Source of the DNA: Prevotella sp.
Lineage (GTDB): Bacteria > Bacteroidota > Bacteroidia > Bacteroidales > Bacteroidaceae
Reading direction: 5' to 3'
DNA: 34,189 nucleotides
Assembly (NCBI GenBank): GCA_017508965.1
Contig: JAFWQT010000134.1
Span: forward strand, 1 to 34,189
A program made the translations under genes and the position numbers. The first letter of the stretch is position 1. Every line of letters begins with the position of its first letter. Below, piece by piece: positions 10,225 through 18,477 of this stretch. The notes beneath the pieces were generated by a model. It saw only the letters and a program-made list of their open reading frames with translations. It did no database searches and was not told the DNA's origin.

Positions 10225-11517
10225 TCAGGACATGGGGGAAGCCTCGAAGCCAATGTTTCCCACGGCTTCCACAAGCAAAGCGGCATCATGCCGACCGGTG
10301 ACATAGGCAATGCCTTTCGCAAGGTCCACCTCCACCGTTTCCACGCCGGGAACGCTGCCGATAGCTTTTTCAACGTTTGCCTTGCAATGGTTACAGGCCA
10401 TGCCGTCGACCTTGTATTGGCATACAGATTGTTCTGCGTGGTCTTTTGTCAATTTGCGGGAATCATGCCAGCGGGAGAAAAAGGCGTTTATAAGCAACCC
10501 GACAAACAAAACAATCCAAAGCCATTGCCAGAAACCTACACAATGACCGCAATGCACATCCGACATCATCGTCATGCTGCCCATCTGAAACAAATGCTGC
10601 GGAAGGAGATAGTCGATGCAAAGGCCGAAACCGATGGCTCCTGTGATAATGGCAAGCAGATAGAGCTTCAGCGTGCGCTTGCCGAACACCTTGCCGATGA
10701 CCAGCATAGACGCGGAGTTCACCGCCGGGCCGGCCATCAGCAAAACCAGGGCAGCGCCGGGGGTGAGTCCCTTCGCCATCAGCGAGACGGCAATGGGAAT
10801 GCTTCCCGTGGCACAAACATACATGGGAACGGCAACCGCCAGAACGATGACCATATTCAACAGTTTATATTCGTGGAGAGCCGCCAGCCACTCGTTAGGC
10901 ACTGCCACCGTGATCAAGGCGGCAATCAGCAAGCCAATGACAAGCCATTTCCCCACGTCCTGAAGCATTTCCACAAAAGCATAGTGCATGCCGTTCCTGA
11001 ATTTCTCGAAGAAGGTTTCCCCAATGGGTTCCTCCGTCTCGCAATCATCAGAGCAATCCTGCTCATGACTGCGCGATGCCTCAGCCGAAACGGCCTCATC
11101 CTCACGAGCATAACGATTGACGAGCCATCCTCCGAACATTGCCGTAAACAAGGCGGCTATGGGACGGACAATGGCAAAGGGAAGTCCCATCAGCGAATAA
11201 GTCGCAGTGATGGAATCCACACCTGTCTGAGGGGTCGCAATGAGGAAACTGGTACAGGCTCCGTGGGAAGCCCCCTCCCGGCGAAGTCCCACGCTTGTGG
11301 GAATCACGCCACACGAACACAACGGCAACGGTATACCTAAGGCCGCTGCCTTCACCACGCTCTTCATATTGCGCGGGGCGAGGTGCCGCCGATAGACACC
11401 TTTCGGGACAAAAGCCCGTAGCAGACCGGCGAAAAAGAAGCCCAACAACAAATAGGGCGCCATCTCTGCCAGCATCAAGAGCAGCGCGTTACCGTAATGC
11501 TCAATATAGTTCCACAT
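10225..11517 (-). CDS. Metal-efflux permease (SO_0444/ArsP-like DUF318 family) with C-terminal HMA domain
   Basis: A 430-residue inner-membrane protein. Eight or so hydrophobic segments in two halves, at about 8-30, 55-140 and 185-320, are broken by a charged, Cys-containing cytoplasmic loop near 140-170 (QDCSDDCETEE). The family signature LPLCSCGVIPTS is at about 60-71. A Met/His/Cys-rich loop (MGSMTMMSDVHCGHC) lies near 315-330. The final 68 residues are a heavy-metal-associated domain with the metal site GMACNHCKANV. This layout matches permeases tied to copper/zinc or arsenic efflux; the metal is not decided by sequence alone. It starts 9 bases after the recQ stop and probably shares its transcript. 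Confidence 0.85.
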   Translation of the reverse strand: MWNYIEHYGNALLLMLAEMAPYLLLGFFFAGLLRAFVPKGVYRRHLAPRNMKSVVKAAALGIPLPLCSCGVIPTSVGLRREGASHGACTSFLIATPQTGVDSITATYSLMGLPFAIVRPIAALFTAMFGGWLVNRYAREDEAVSAEASRSHEQDCSDDCETEEPIGETFFEKFRNGMHYAFVEMLQDVGKWLVIGLLIAALITVAVPNEWLAALHEYKLLNMVIVLAVAVPMYVCATGSIPIAVSLMAKGLTPGAALVLLMAGPAVNSASMLVIGKVFGKRTLKLYLLAIITGAIGFGLCIDYLLPQHLFQMGSMTMMSDVHCGHCVGFWQWLWIVLFVGLLINAFFSRWHDSRKLTKDHAEQSVCQYKVDGMACNHCKANVEKAIGSVPGVETVEVDLAKGIAYVTGRHDAALLVEAVGNIGFEASPMS

Positions 11518-11526
11518 ATTTTAAAA

Positions 11527-13710
11527 TCAGTTAGCTACTTCCGAGAGGAATTTAATACGCACCAGTCGCACCTCTTCCTCCGAATATTCGTCGCCAAGTT
11601 CTTCCATGGCAGTGTCAAGATCGTCGGTCTCGCTTTCGCTGAAGTATTCATAGATGTCGTCCACATGGTCGTCATCCATCACCTCCTCCAGGAAATAGTC
11701 GATGTTCAGTTTTGTCCCGCTATAGACGATAGCCTCCACCTCGTCGAGCAGTTCCTCGAAGTCGATGCCCTGAGCAATGGCAATATCGTCAAGGGCACGC
11801 TGGTTGTCGATGTCATGGATAATCTTCACCTTCACGGCCGAGCGCTTGGCCACCGTCCTGACACGCAGGTCCTCCGGACGCTCTATCTCATTCTCCTGAC
11901 AATGACGCTTGATGAGTTCCACAAATTCCTTGCCGAACTTGCGGGCCTTGCCGGCTCCCACGCCCTGAACCTGCTGAAGTTCCTCAAGCGAAATCGGGTA
12001 AACCGTGGCCATCTGTTCTAGCGAACTCTCTTGGAACACAGCATACGCGGGGATGCCACGCTGCTTGGCGACCTTCTTCCGCAAATCCTTCAACATGGCA
12101 AACAGCTCGGGGTCGAGTGCACCACCCTGCCCCTCGGTCACCTCGTCATCCTCATCGCTGAACTCATTGTCGAGCACAATCATAAACGAATGCGGCGACT
12201 TCATGAACTTCTTTCCGGCAGCCGTCAGTTTCAGCAAGCCGTAATTCTCTACGTCTTTCTTCAGATAGCCGGCAATCAAGGCCTGGCGGATAACAGGATT
12301 CCATATCTTCGGGTCCATGTCTTCACCCGAACCGAATTCTTCCAACTGGTCGTGCTTATGATCCACTATGTCGTCGGTAGCACGCCCGCTCACGAAATCT
12401 ATCACATAGTCCGTACGGAAGTCTTCTTTGATTTTCTGAATGGCATTAAGCACGATGACCAAAGCATCCTCGGCCTCTTGCTTCGACTTCGGATGCAGAC
12501 AGTTGTCACAATTGCCGCAATTATCCTTCAGGTATTCTTCACCGAAATAATGGAGCAGCATCTTGCGACGGCAGACCGACGACTCGGCATAGGCGGCAGT
12601 CTCGGCAAGCAGCTGCCGACCGATATCCTGCTCAGCCACGGGCTTACCTTCCATAAACTTCTCCAGCTTCTTCAGATCCTTATAGCGGTAGAAAGCTATA
12701 CATTTTCCTTCGCCGCCGTCACGGCCAGCTCGGCCTGTCTCCTGATAATAGCCTTCCAGACTCTTGGGGATATCATAGTGGATGACAAAACGGACGTCAG
12801 GTTTGTCGATACCCATGCCAAAAGCAATGGTAGCCACGATGACATCGATATCTTCCTGCAGGAAATCGTCCTGGGTCTGACTCCGGGTAGCCGAATCAAG
12901 ACCGGCATGATAAGGTGCCGCCTTGATGTTGTTGGCACAAAGAACGGCAGCCAGTTCCTCCACCTTCTTGCGCGAGAGACAGTAAATGATGCCACTCTTA
13001 CCCGGATGCTGGCGGATAAACTTCACTATCTGCACGTTGGTGGCGTCATCGCTACTGGGTTTCTGCCTCACTTCATAGTAGAGGTTAGGCCGGTTAAATG
13101 AACTCTTAAACTCCTTTGCATCCACGATGCCCAGACTCTTCTTGATGTCCGTACGCACCTTATCGGTTGCCGTAGCCGTCAGGGCAATCAGCGGAGCCTT
13201 GCCTATCTCATCCACCTTGTCACGGATTTTGCGATATTCCGGACGGAAGTCATGTCCCCATTCCGAAATACAATGAGCCTCGTCGATGGCATAGAAACTG
13301 ATCTTTACCGCTTTCAGGAAGTCCACATACTCGTCCTTGGTAAGCGATTCCGGAGCAACATAAAGCAACTTCGTCTTGCCCGCAAGGATATCACTCTTCA
13401 CCAGGTCGATGGCAGCCTTGTTGAGCGAAGAGTTCAGATAGTGGGCAATACCTTCCTCCTCGCTCATGCCATTGATGACATCCACCTGATTTTTCATCAA
13501 GGCGATAAGCGGGGAGATGACGATGGCCGTGCCCTCCATGATCAGGGAGGGCAACTGGTAGCATAGGCTTTTGCCTCCTCCTGTTGGCATCAGTACGAAG
13601 GTGTCATTACCAGCGAGGACATTGCGGATGATGGCCTCTTGGTCTCCCTTGAAGGTGTCGAAGCCGAAGTATTGCTTCAGTTTGGCGGTAAGGTCAATTT
13701 CCGGGGTCAT
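11527..13710 (-). CDS. recQ: ATP-dependent DNA helicase RecQ
   Basis: A 727-residue superfamily 2, 3'-5' DNA helicase for recombination and fork repair. Helicase motifs run in order: Walker A PTGGGKSLCYQ at 42-52, DEAHCISEWGHDFRPEY from 143, the aromatic-rich loop included, then motif VI QETGRAGRDG. The RQC zinc site is present as a Cys after SSV followed by CGNCDNC. A winged-helix segment, an HRDC domain (about 530-600, GIPAYAVFQESSLEQMA and QGVGAGKARKFG) and an acidic tail ending in a helical wing-like region complete the protein. The length matches Bacteroidota RecQ rather than the 610-residue E. coli form. It lies 79 bases after clpX, with a hairpin in the gap, and directly ahead of the metal permease. 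Confidence 0.96.
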   Translation of the reverse strand: MTPEIDLTAKLKQYFGFDTFKGDQEAIIRNVLAGNDTFVLMPTGGGKSLCYQLPSLIMEGTAIVISPLIALMKNQVDVINGMSEEEGIAHYLNSSLNKAAIDLVKSDILAGKTKLLYVAPESLTKDEYVDFLKAVKISFYAIDEAHCISEWGHDFRPEYRKIRDKVDEIGKAPLIALTATATDKVRTDIKKSLGIVDAKEFKSSFNRPNLYYEVRQKPSSDDATNVQIVKFIRQHPGKSGIIYCLSRKKVEELAAVLCANNIKAAPYHAGLDSATRSQTQDDFLQEDIDVIVATIAFGMGIDKPDVRFVIHYDIPKSLEGYYQETGRAGRDGGEGKCIAFYRYKDLKKLEKFMEGKPVAEQDIGRQLLAETAAYAESSVCRRKMLLHYFGEEYLKDNCGNCDNCLHPKSKQEAEDALVIVLNAIQKIKEDFRTDYVIDFVSGRATDDIVDHKHDQLEEFGSGEDMDPKIWNPVIRQALIAGYLKKDVENYGLLKLTAAGKKFMKSPHSFMIVLDNEFSDEDDEVTEGQGGALDPELFAMLKDLRKKVAKQRGIPAYAVFQESSLEQMATVYPISLEELQQVQGVGAGKARKFGKEFVELIKRHCQENEIERPEDLRVRTVAKRSAVKVKIIHDIDNQRALDDIAIAQGIDFEELLDEVEAIVYSGTKLNIDYFLEEVMDDDHVDDIYEYFSESETDDLDTAMEELGDEYSEEEVRLVRIKFLSEVAN

Positions 13711-13740
13711 TAATTATTCTTTATTTTAGATTCGATCTGG

Positions 13741-13777
13741 GAGCATGTCAATCAGAATCGTTCCTGATGCCATGCTC
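13741..13777. other. Imperfect hairpin in the clpX-recQ gap
   Basis: GAGCATG (13741-13747) pairs with CATGCTC (13771-13777), and inside it ATCAG (13751-13755) pairs with CTGAT (13764-13768). No T-run follows on either strand, so it is not a standard terminator. It may be an RNA-processing or stability element between clpX and recQ. Confidence 0.45.
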
Positions 13778-13789
13778 ATTATCTTTAAC

Positions 13790-15022
13790 TCATGCACTTT
13801 CCAGTTTCTGCAAATGGGCTTTCTCCAATTGCTGTTTTGCATAGTCGAGAGTTACATCAAAAGTCTTTACACGTTTTGACGGATATTCAAACATGGCATC
13901 CAGCATCACGCTCTCCACGATTGAGCGAAGCCCACGCGCTCCAAGTTTGTATTCCATAGCCTGACTGACAATGTAGTCGAGCGTCTCTTCGGGGAAGGTC
14001 AGCTTAATGCCGTCCATCTCAAACAGCTTTGTATACTGCTTAACGATGGAATTCTTGGGATCGACGAGTATCCGGCGAAGTGCCTCGCGGTCGAGCGGAT
14101 TCAAATAGGTCAGCACCGGCAGACGGCCAATGATTTCGGGAATAAGCCCAAACGATTTCAAGTCTTGTGGCAGGATATACTGCATCAAGTCTTCTTTGTC
14201 AATTTTTCTGACATTCTGAACCGAATTATATCCCACCACATGCGTGTTCAGGCGCTGGGCAATCTTACGCTCAATGCCATCGAAAGCACCACCGCAAATG
14301 AACAAGATATTCTTTGTATCGACATGAATATAGTCCTGGTCAGGATGCTTACGGCCTCCCTTTGGCGGAACGTTCACCACTGAACCTTCCAGCAACTTCA
14401 ACAGACTCTGCTGCACGCCCTCGCCCGACACATCGCGCGTGATGCTCGGATTGTCGCTCTTGCGGGCTATCTTGTCAATCTCGTCAATAAACACAATACC
14501 TCTTTCGGCTGCAGCCTGGTCATAGTCGGCCACCTGAAGCAGGCGCGAAAGAATGCTTTCCACATCCTCGCCTACATATCCCGCTTCGGTGAACACCGTG
14601 GCGTCCACGATGGTAAAAGGCACGTCGAGCAACTTGGCAATGGTACGGGCCAGCAAGGTCTTACCAGTTCCCGTAGAACCTACCATGATGATATTGCTTT
14701 TCTCAATCTCCACGCCCTCGTTGTTCACGGGCTGCTGCAGTCGCTTGTAATGGTTGTAAACGGCTACGGCGAGGTTGCGCTTGGCCTGGTCCTGACCAAT
14801 CACATAGTCATCGAGATATTTCTTTATTTCCTTCGGCTTGGGCACTTTCTTGAGTTGGAAAGGCTTACTGCCTTTCCCCTCATTACCAAGCAAACCTGTG
14901 GAAAGCACTATCTCGTGTGCCTGCTCCGCACAACTCTCGCAAATGAAACCATTCAGCCCCGTGATGAGCAGTTTGACCTCATTTTCCGTCCTACCACAAA
15001 AACTACAAACTTTCTTTGCCAC
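13790..15022 (-). CDS. clpX: ATP-dependent Clp protease ATP-binding subunit ClpX
   Basis: A 410-residue AAA+ unfoldase that feeds tagged proteins to ClpP. The N-terminal zinc-binding domain has Cys6, Cys9, Cys28 and Cys31. Walker A GSTGTGKT is at 115-122, the pore loop GYVGED at about 148-153, Walker B VFIDE at 177-181, and sensor/arginine-finger region [15 protein letters not shown] further on. The C-terminal small domain has the canonical [13 protein letters not shown]. Where E. coli has the IGF loop that docks into ClpP, this sequence has VVGYNS, so the hydrophobic tripeptide is VGY. It starts 35 bases after the clpP stop, so the two are surely one operon. Confidence 0.98.
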   Translation of the reverse strand: MAKKVCSFCGRTENEVKLLITGLNGFICESCAEQAHEIVLSTGLLGNEGKGSKPFQLKKVPKPKEIKKYLDDYVIGQDQAKRNLAVAVYNHYKRLQQPVNNEGVEIEKSNIIMVGSTGTGKTLLARTIAKLLDVPFTIVDATVFTEAGYVGEDVESILSRLLQVADYDQAAAERGIVFIDEIDKIARKSDNPSITRDVSGEGVQQSLLKLLEGSVVNVPPKGGRKHPDQDYIHVDTKNILFICGGAFDGIERKIAQRLNTHVVGYNSVQNVRKIDKEDLMQYILPQDLKSFGLIPEIIGRLPVLTYLNPLDREALRRILVDPKNSIVKQYTKLFEMDGIKLTFPEETLDYIVSQAMEYKLGARGLRSIVESVMLDAMFEYPSKRVKTFDVTLDYAKQQLEKAHLQKLESA

Positions 15023-15057
15023 CTTATTATATATTAAGAGAACAAAACTCTTTAATT

Positions 15058-15723
15058 CTACTTCTTTTTCACTAACACTGCGTCAATCATGCCATACTCC
15101 TTGGCTTCCTCGGCGGTCATCCAGTAGTTACGGTCACTGTCTTGCCATACTTTCTCGTAAGGCGTGTGAGAGTGCTCACTGATAATGGTGTAGAGTTCCT
15201 TCTTGAACTTCTGAATTTCCTTCACCTCAATCTCCATGTCAGAAGCCTGACCCTGCACGCCGCCAAGAGGCTGATGAATCATCACGCGACTGTGAGTAAG
15301 TGCCGAACGCTTGCCTTCCTGACCTGCAACCAACAATACAGCAGCCATCGAAGCGGCCATGCCCGTACAAATCGTTGCCACGTCGCTGGAGATGAACTGC
15401 ATGGTGTCGTAAATGCCCAACCCGGCCGTGACGCTTCCACCAGGCGAGTTAATATAAATAGAGATGTCTTTACCGGGGTCTACCGAGTCCAGATAGAGAA
15501 GCTGGGCCTGTAAGGTGTTGGCGGTATAGTCGTCAATCTGCGTGCCAAGAAAGATGATACGGTCCATCATCAGACGCGAGAACACGTCCATCTGCGTCAC
15601 GTTGAGCTGCCTTTCCTCAAGAATATAGGGATTCAGATATTGCGACTGAACTTTCATCACATCGTCGAGCGCCATTGCGCTAAGCCCCAAATGCTTGGTT
15701 GCGTATTTTCTAAAATCATTCAT
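15058..15723 (-). CDS. clpP: ATP-dependent Clp protease proteolytic subunit ClpP
   Basis: A 221-residue serine protease that assembles as a double heptamer with ClpX. I choose the ATG at 15723, giving [13 protein letters not shown], because a purine-rich GTGAGGT lies about 8 bases upstream and the length then fits the family; a longer frame begins 42 bases earlier. The catalytic triad reads Ser125 in GMAASMA, His150 in SRVMIHQP and Asp195 in WQDSDRNYW. The oxyanion loop [11 protein letters not shown] at about 91-101 is intact. It lies between tig and clpX in the common bacterial order tig-clpP-clpX. Confidence 0.97.
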   Translation of the reverse strand: MNDFRKYATKHLGLSAMALDDVMKVQSQYLNPYILEERQLNVTQMDVFSRLMMDRIIFLGTQIDDYTANTLQAQLLYLDSVDPGKDISIYINSPGGSVTAGLGIYDTMQFISSDVATICTGMAASMAAVLLVAGQEGKRSALTHSRVMIHQPLGGVQGQASDMEIEVKEIQKFKKELYTIISEHSHTPYEKVWQDSDRNYWMTAEEAKEYGMIDAVLVKKK

Positions 15724-15780
15724 AATATTTACCTCACTTTTTAATAGTTCGTTTTCTCTTTTCACATATTAATATTCACG

Positions 15781-15837
15781 AAAAAAAGGTTATCCGCCTT
15801 TTTCCTTATACAAAGATAAGAAAAAAAACGGATAACC
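15781..15837 (-). terminator. Terminator after tig, overlapping a possible clpP -7 box
   Basis: On the minus strand GGTTATCCG (15829-15837) pairs with CGGATAACC (15788-15796), the stem continues partly through T-rich and A-rich arms, and seven T follow at 15781-15787. This is a good intrinsic terminator 36 bases past the tig stop. Confidence 0.65.
15811..15818 (-). promoter_or_regulatory. Possible clpP promoter, -7 box in the loop of the tig terminator
   Basis: The minus strand reads TATCTTTG, matching TAnnTTTG, in the apical part of the hairpin at 15788-15837. No TTTG is present at the expected -33 distance, so the call is tentative. Confidence 0.3.
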
Positions 15838-15872
15838 CCTTAGGTTGGAGTGTTTTTTTTTCAAAAAAAATG

Positions 15873-17231
15873 TTATTTCTCCTCCATCATCTTATTAAAC
15901 TCGTCCAGAGTCACCTCTTTCGGGTTCAGTTTTACCACACCTTTCATCACTTCGGTGAGCTTGCGGTCGATGGAACGGTCAACCAAATTGTCCACATACT
16001 CCTTCTTCTTGAGCATGTCGTTGGCGTAGTTCTCCAAGTACTCATCGGGCACGTTGTTCATGCCATACTGAGCGAACTGGGCGCGGGCGGCTTCCTTGGC
16101 TACCTCCTTAATGTCGGCATCTTCCACCTTAATATTATTATCGCGCACGAGCTGCTCCTTGATGAGGTGCCATGTCAGTTCTTTCACGCTCAGGTCGTAA
16201 TTCTTCTCCACAAACTCCTCGCCCTTGTCTTTGTTGTTCTGCAGCATGATGCGCTTCAGCAAGGCATCGGGATAAGTCAGCTTTCCGACTTTCTTCTCGC
16301 AGTGGGCACGAAGGTCGAAAATGAATCTGAAGTCGCTGTCGACAGCAAACTGTGCCTTCATTCCCTCAGCAATTCTTTCGCGGAACTCTTTCTCGTCCTT
16401 AACGACGGCCTTACCGAACACCTGGTCGAACAGATCCTGATTCACGTCAGCCTTAACATAACGGCTGATTTCGGTAATCTGGAAGCTGAAATCGGCAGTG
16501 ATGTTCTCAGCCTCTTCGCGGCTGATCTTCAGCAGCGAACTGATTTCGCCATTGTTCTCGGGATATGCCTTCTTGGGATTGAAGGTGATGATGTCGCCCA
16601 GCTTGCAGCCCTCGAAGAGCTTCTTCTGGTCGTCAACCTTAATATAGTTAGGCAGCATGATGGCAGCCTCAACGGTGATTCCGCCTTCCTTGGTGTTACC
16701 GTCGGCATCGAGTTCGCGCAGGTCACCCTTCAGCATGTCGTTGTCCTCGTATTTCTCCACCTTGTCATAGTGGCCACTGCGGCTGGCATACATCTCCACC
16801 TGCTGGTCAATCAGCTTGTCGTCGACCTTGATGGTATAATAGTCAACCTTGTCGTGACCGTTCAACTTGATTTCGAATTCGGGAGCCACGGCAATGTCGA
16901 AGACAAATGTGTAGGGAGCGTCCTTTTCCACATCCACGGGCTGCTGCTTCTCAGATGGCAGGGGGTCGCCCAGCATCTGTATCTTGTTCTCCTGGACATA
17001 CTTGTAGATTTCCTGACCTACCAGTTTGTTAATCTCGTCCACTTTCACGCTGGTACCCACCTGACGGCGAATCATGCCCATGGGCACCTGTCCGGGACGG
17101 AATCCAGGAATATTAGCCTTCTTACGATAATTCTTCAGTGTTTTCTCAACATTCTCCTTGAAGTCTGCTTCCTCAACGGTGATGGTCATCAGGCCGTTCA
17201 CCTTGTCGGGATTCTCGAATGTAACTTTCAT
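15873..17231 (-). CDS. tig: Trigger factor (ribosome-associated chaperone)
   Basis: A 452-residue chaperone that binds nascent chains at the ribosome exit tunnel. The ribosome-binding loop is present as PGFRPGQVPMGMIRRQVG (about 44-61). The middle FKBP-like domain (about 150-265) is degenerate and probably lacks strong isomerase activity. The long helical C-terminal arms follow, Lys/Glu-rich. The family identity is clear from the N-terminal domain, length and place ahead of clpP-clpX. It has its own promoter region, with a perfect palindrome at 17335-17348. Confidence 0.95.
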   Translation of the reverse strand: MKVTFENPDKVNGLMTITVEEADFKENVEKTLKNYRKKANIPGFRPGQVPMGMIRRQVGTSVKVDEINKLVGQEIYKYVQENKIQMLGDPLPSEKQQPVDVEKDAPYTFVFDIAVAPEFEIKLNGHDKVDYYTIKVDDKLIDQQVEMYASRSGHYDKVEKYEDNDMLKGDLRELDADGNTKEGGITVEAAIMLPNYIKVDDQKKLFEGCKLGDIITFNPKKAYPENNGEISSLLKISREEAENITADFSFQITEISRYVKADVNQDLFDQVFGKAVVKDEKEFRERIAEGMKAQFAVDSDFRFIFDLRAHCEKKVGKLTYPDALLKRIMLQNNKDKGEEFVEKNYDLSVKELTWHLIKEQLVRDNNIKVEDADIKEVAKEAARAQFAQYGMNNVPDEYLENYANDMLKKKEYVDNLVDRSIDRKLTEVMKGVVKLNPKEVTLDEFNKMMEEK

Positions 17232-17308
17232 CTTGTTGTCTAAAAAATATTAATTGATAAATTCTGCTTTCAGTTTACGAATCTGTCGACGATTCGCTAA
17301 CGGGGATG

Positions 17309-17348
17309 CAAAGGTAGCAAGATTTTTGCTAATTACATTATATAATGT
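17309..17348 (-). promoter_or_regulatory. tig promoter with a 14-bp palindrome in the -33 region
   Basis: The minus strand has TACCTTTG (17309-17316), a full -7 match, about 78 bases before the tig ATG. Where the -33 box should be there is no TTTG; instead, starting 18 bases further upstream, lies the perfect palindrome ACATTATATAATGT (17335-17348), a possible binding site for a dimeric regulator. Confidence 0.45.
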
Positions 17349-17393
17349 GGAAAAATTTGTTTTTTTAACCTAAAGCGGCGCTCGTCCGCCAGC

Positions 17394-18239
17394 CTATTCC
17401 TGCTCCTGGGCTTCCTGTTGCTCCTTCATTCGCTTTTCCTCGTCGATGAGCTGGAAGTCTTTCTTGCGCAACTCGAAATTACGACCCAGGTATTTCTCTT
17501 TCACGATAGGATTCTCGGCCAGTTCCTCGGGAGTTCCCTTGAAGAGGATGCGTCCTTCGAAGAGCAGATAGGCGCGGTCGGTGATGGAAAGCGTCTCATG
17601 AACGTTATGGTCGGTGATGAGGATGCCGATGTTTCGATACTTCAGCTGCCACACGATATGCTGAATGTCTTCCACGGCAATGGGGTCCACGCCGGCAAAC
17701 GGTTCATCGAGCATAATGAACTTCGGGTCGATGGCAAGACAGCGGGCAATCTCCGTACGACGGCGCTCACCACCCGACAGACGGTCGCCAAGGTTCTTGC
17801 GCACCTTCTCCAGGCGCAGTTCGCGAATCAGGCTTTCCAACTTCTGCAGCTGGTACTCGCGGGGGCGTTTCGTCATTTCCAATACGGCCATAATATTGTC
17901 TTCCACGCTGAGTTTGCGGAACACTGAAGCCTCTTGCGGGAGATAACCCACACCGGCACGGGCACGCTTGTAAACGGGATAGGAAGTGATTTCCTGGTCA
18001 TCGAGGTAAATATGACCGGCATTGGGAATGATGAGTCCCGTCGTCATATAGAACGAGGTTGTCTTACCGGCACCATTGGGGCCGAGCAGACCCACAATCT
18101 CGCCCTGCCTGACATTGATGCTGACATCATTCACCACGGTTCGCTTACCGTATCGCTTGACCAGTCCTTCCGTGCGCAGCGTCATACTGCCCTCGGTCTT
18201 CGTAAATTTTTCGCTTTCGTTCAACAATGCGTCTTCCAT
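17394..18239 (-). CDS. lptB: LPS export ABC transporter ATP-binding protein LptB
   Basis: A 281-residue ATPase that powers lipopolysaccharide extraction with LptFG. The core starts at [22 protein letters not shown]; Walker A is GPNGAGKTT, the Q-loop [12 protein letters not shown], the signature [15 protein letters not shown], Walker [16 protein letters not shown] and the H-loop TDHNVHETL. The C-terminus carries a Lys/Glu/Gln-rich extension of about 25 residues. I choose ATG 18239 over a GTG 6 bases upstream and over ATG 18185, because the 65-bp promoter module in front of it is placed exactly as in front of der, 19 bases from -7 box to ATG in both. It is divergent from mlaEF. Confidence 0.94.
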   Translation of the reverse strand: MEDALLNESEKFTKTEGSMTLRTEGLVKRYGKRTVVNDVSINVRQGEIVGLLGPNGAGKTTSFYMTTGLIIPNAGHIYLDDQEITSYPVYKRARAGVGYLPQEASVFRKLSVEDNIMAVLEMTKRPREYQLQKLESLIRELRLEKVRKNLGDRLSGGERRRTEIARCLAIDPKFIMLDEPFAGVDPIAVEDIQHIVWQLKYRNIGILITDHNVHETLSITDRAYLLFEGRILFKGTPEELAENPIVKEKYLGRNFELRKKDFQLIDEEKRMKEQQEAQEQE

Positions 18240-18245
18240 TTTCAC

Positions 18246-18310
18246 TTATTTTGGTTGCAAAGGTAGTGCAAATGAGTGGAAAAACAAAATTTATTTTGAT
18301 TTTTCCCGAA
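18246..18310 (-). repeat. 65-bp promoter module, copy 1 (lptB)
   Basis: This segment matches 21788-21852 upstream of der at 57 of 65 positions. It carries the lptB promoter and a hairpin (18278-18306): GGAAAAAC plus AAAA, loop TTTA, then TTTTG, one bulged A and TTTTTCC. Confidence 0.8.
18258..18288 (-). promoter_or_regulatory. lptB promoter
   Basis: On the minus strand TTTG (18285-18288), 19 bases, then TACCTTTG (18258-18265): a full consensus Bacteroidota promoter. The predicted transcript start leaves a leader of only about 13 bases before ATG 18239. Confidence 0.7.
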
Positions 18311-18415
18311 TGCAGCCTACCTTCATGACTTTCAAAGGCATAAAGGTAGTGCAAAATTTCGATTAAGCGAAAAGAAAGTAAATGTATTTGCTTTCTTGAG
18401 CGAAAGAAATTTATC

Positions 18416-18447
18416 CAAATGAGTGGAAAAACAAAATTTATTTTGAT
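18416..18447. repeat. Exact 32-bp repeat of part of the promoter module, copy 2
   Basis: These 32 bases are identical to 18269-18300 and have the same orientation, 147 bases apart. The flank towards mlaE has diverged, so the outer hairpin arm is lost. The TTTTG at its right end acts as the apparent -33 box of mlaE. Confidence 0.85.
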
Positions 18448-18472
18448 ATATCCAAATAATTAAGTATTTTTG
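18442..18472 (+). promoter_or_regulatory. mlaE-mlaF promoter, predicting a leaderless or near-leaderless mRNA
   Basis: TTTG (18442-18445), 19 bases, then TATTTTTG (18465-18472), a full consensus match. The -7 box ends 5 bases before the ATG at 18478, so the first transcribed base should fall at or next to the start codon. Confidence 0.65.
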
Positions 18473-18477
18473 CACAC

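Noticed and set aside
15870-17243. A 457-codon plus-strand open frame opposite tig
   Set aside because: It mirrors the codons of tig exactly, gives a Leu/Val/His-rich product with no known motif, and has no promoter or plausible start context.
18240-18245. GTG start of lptB two codons upstream
   Set aside because: ATG 18239 has the same distance to its promoter module as der has to its own, so the ATG is preferred.
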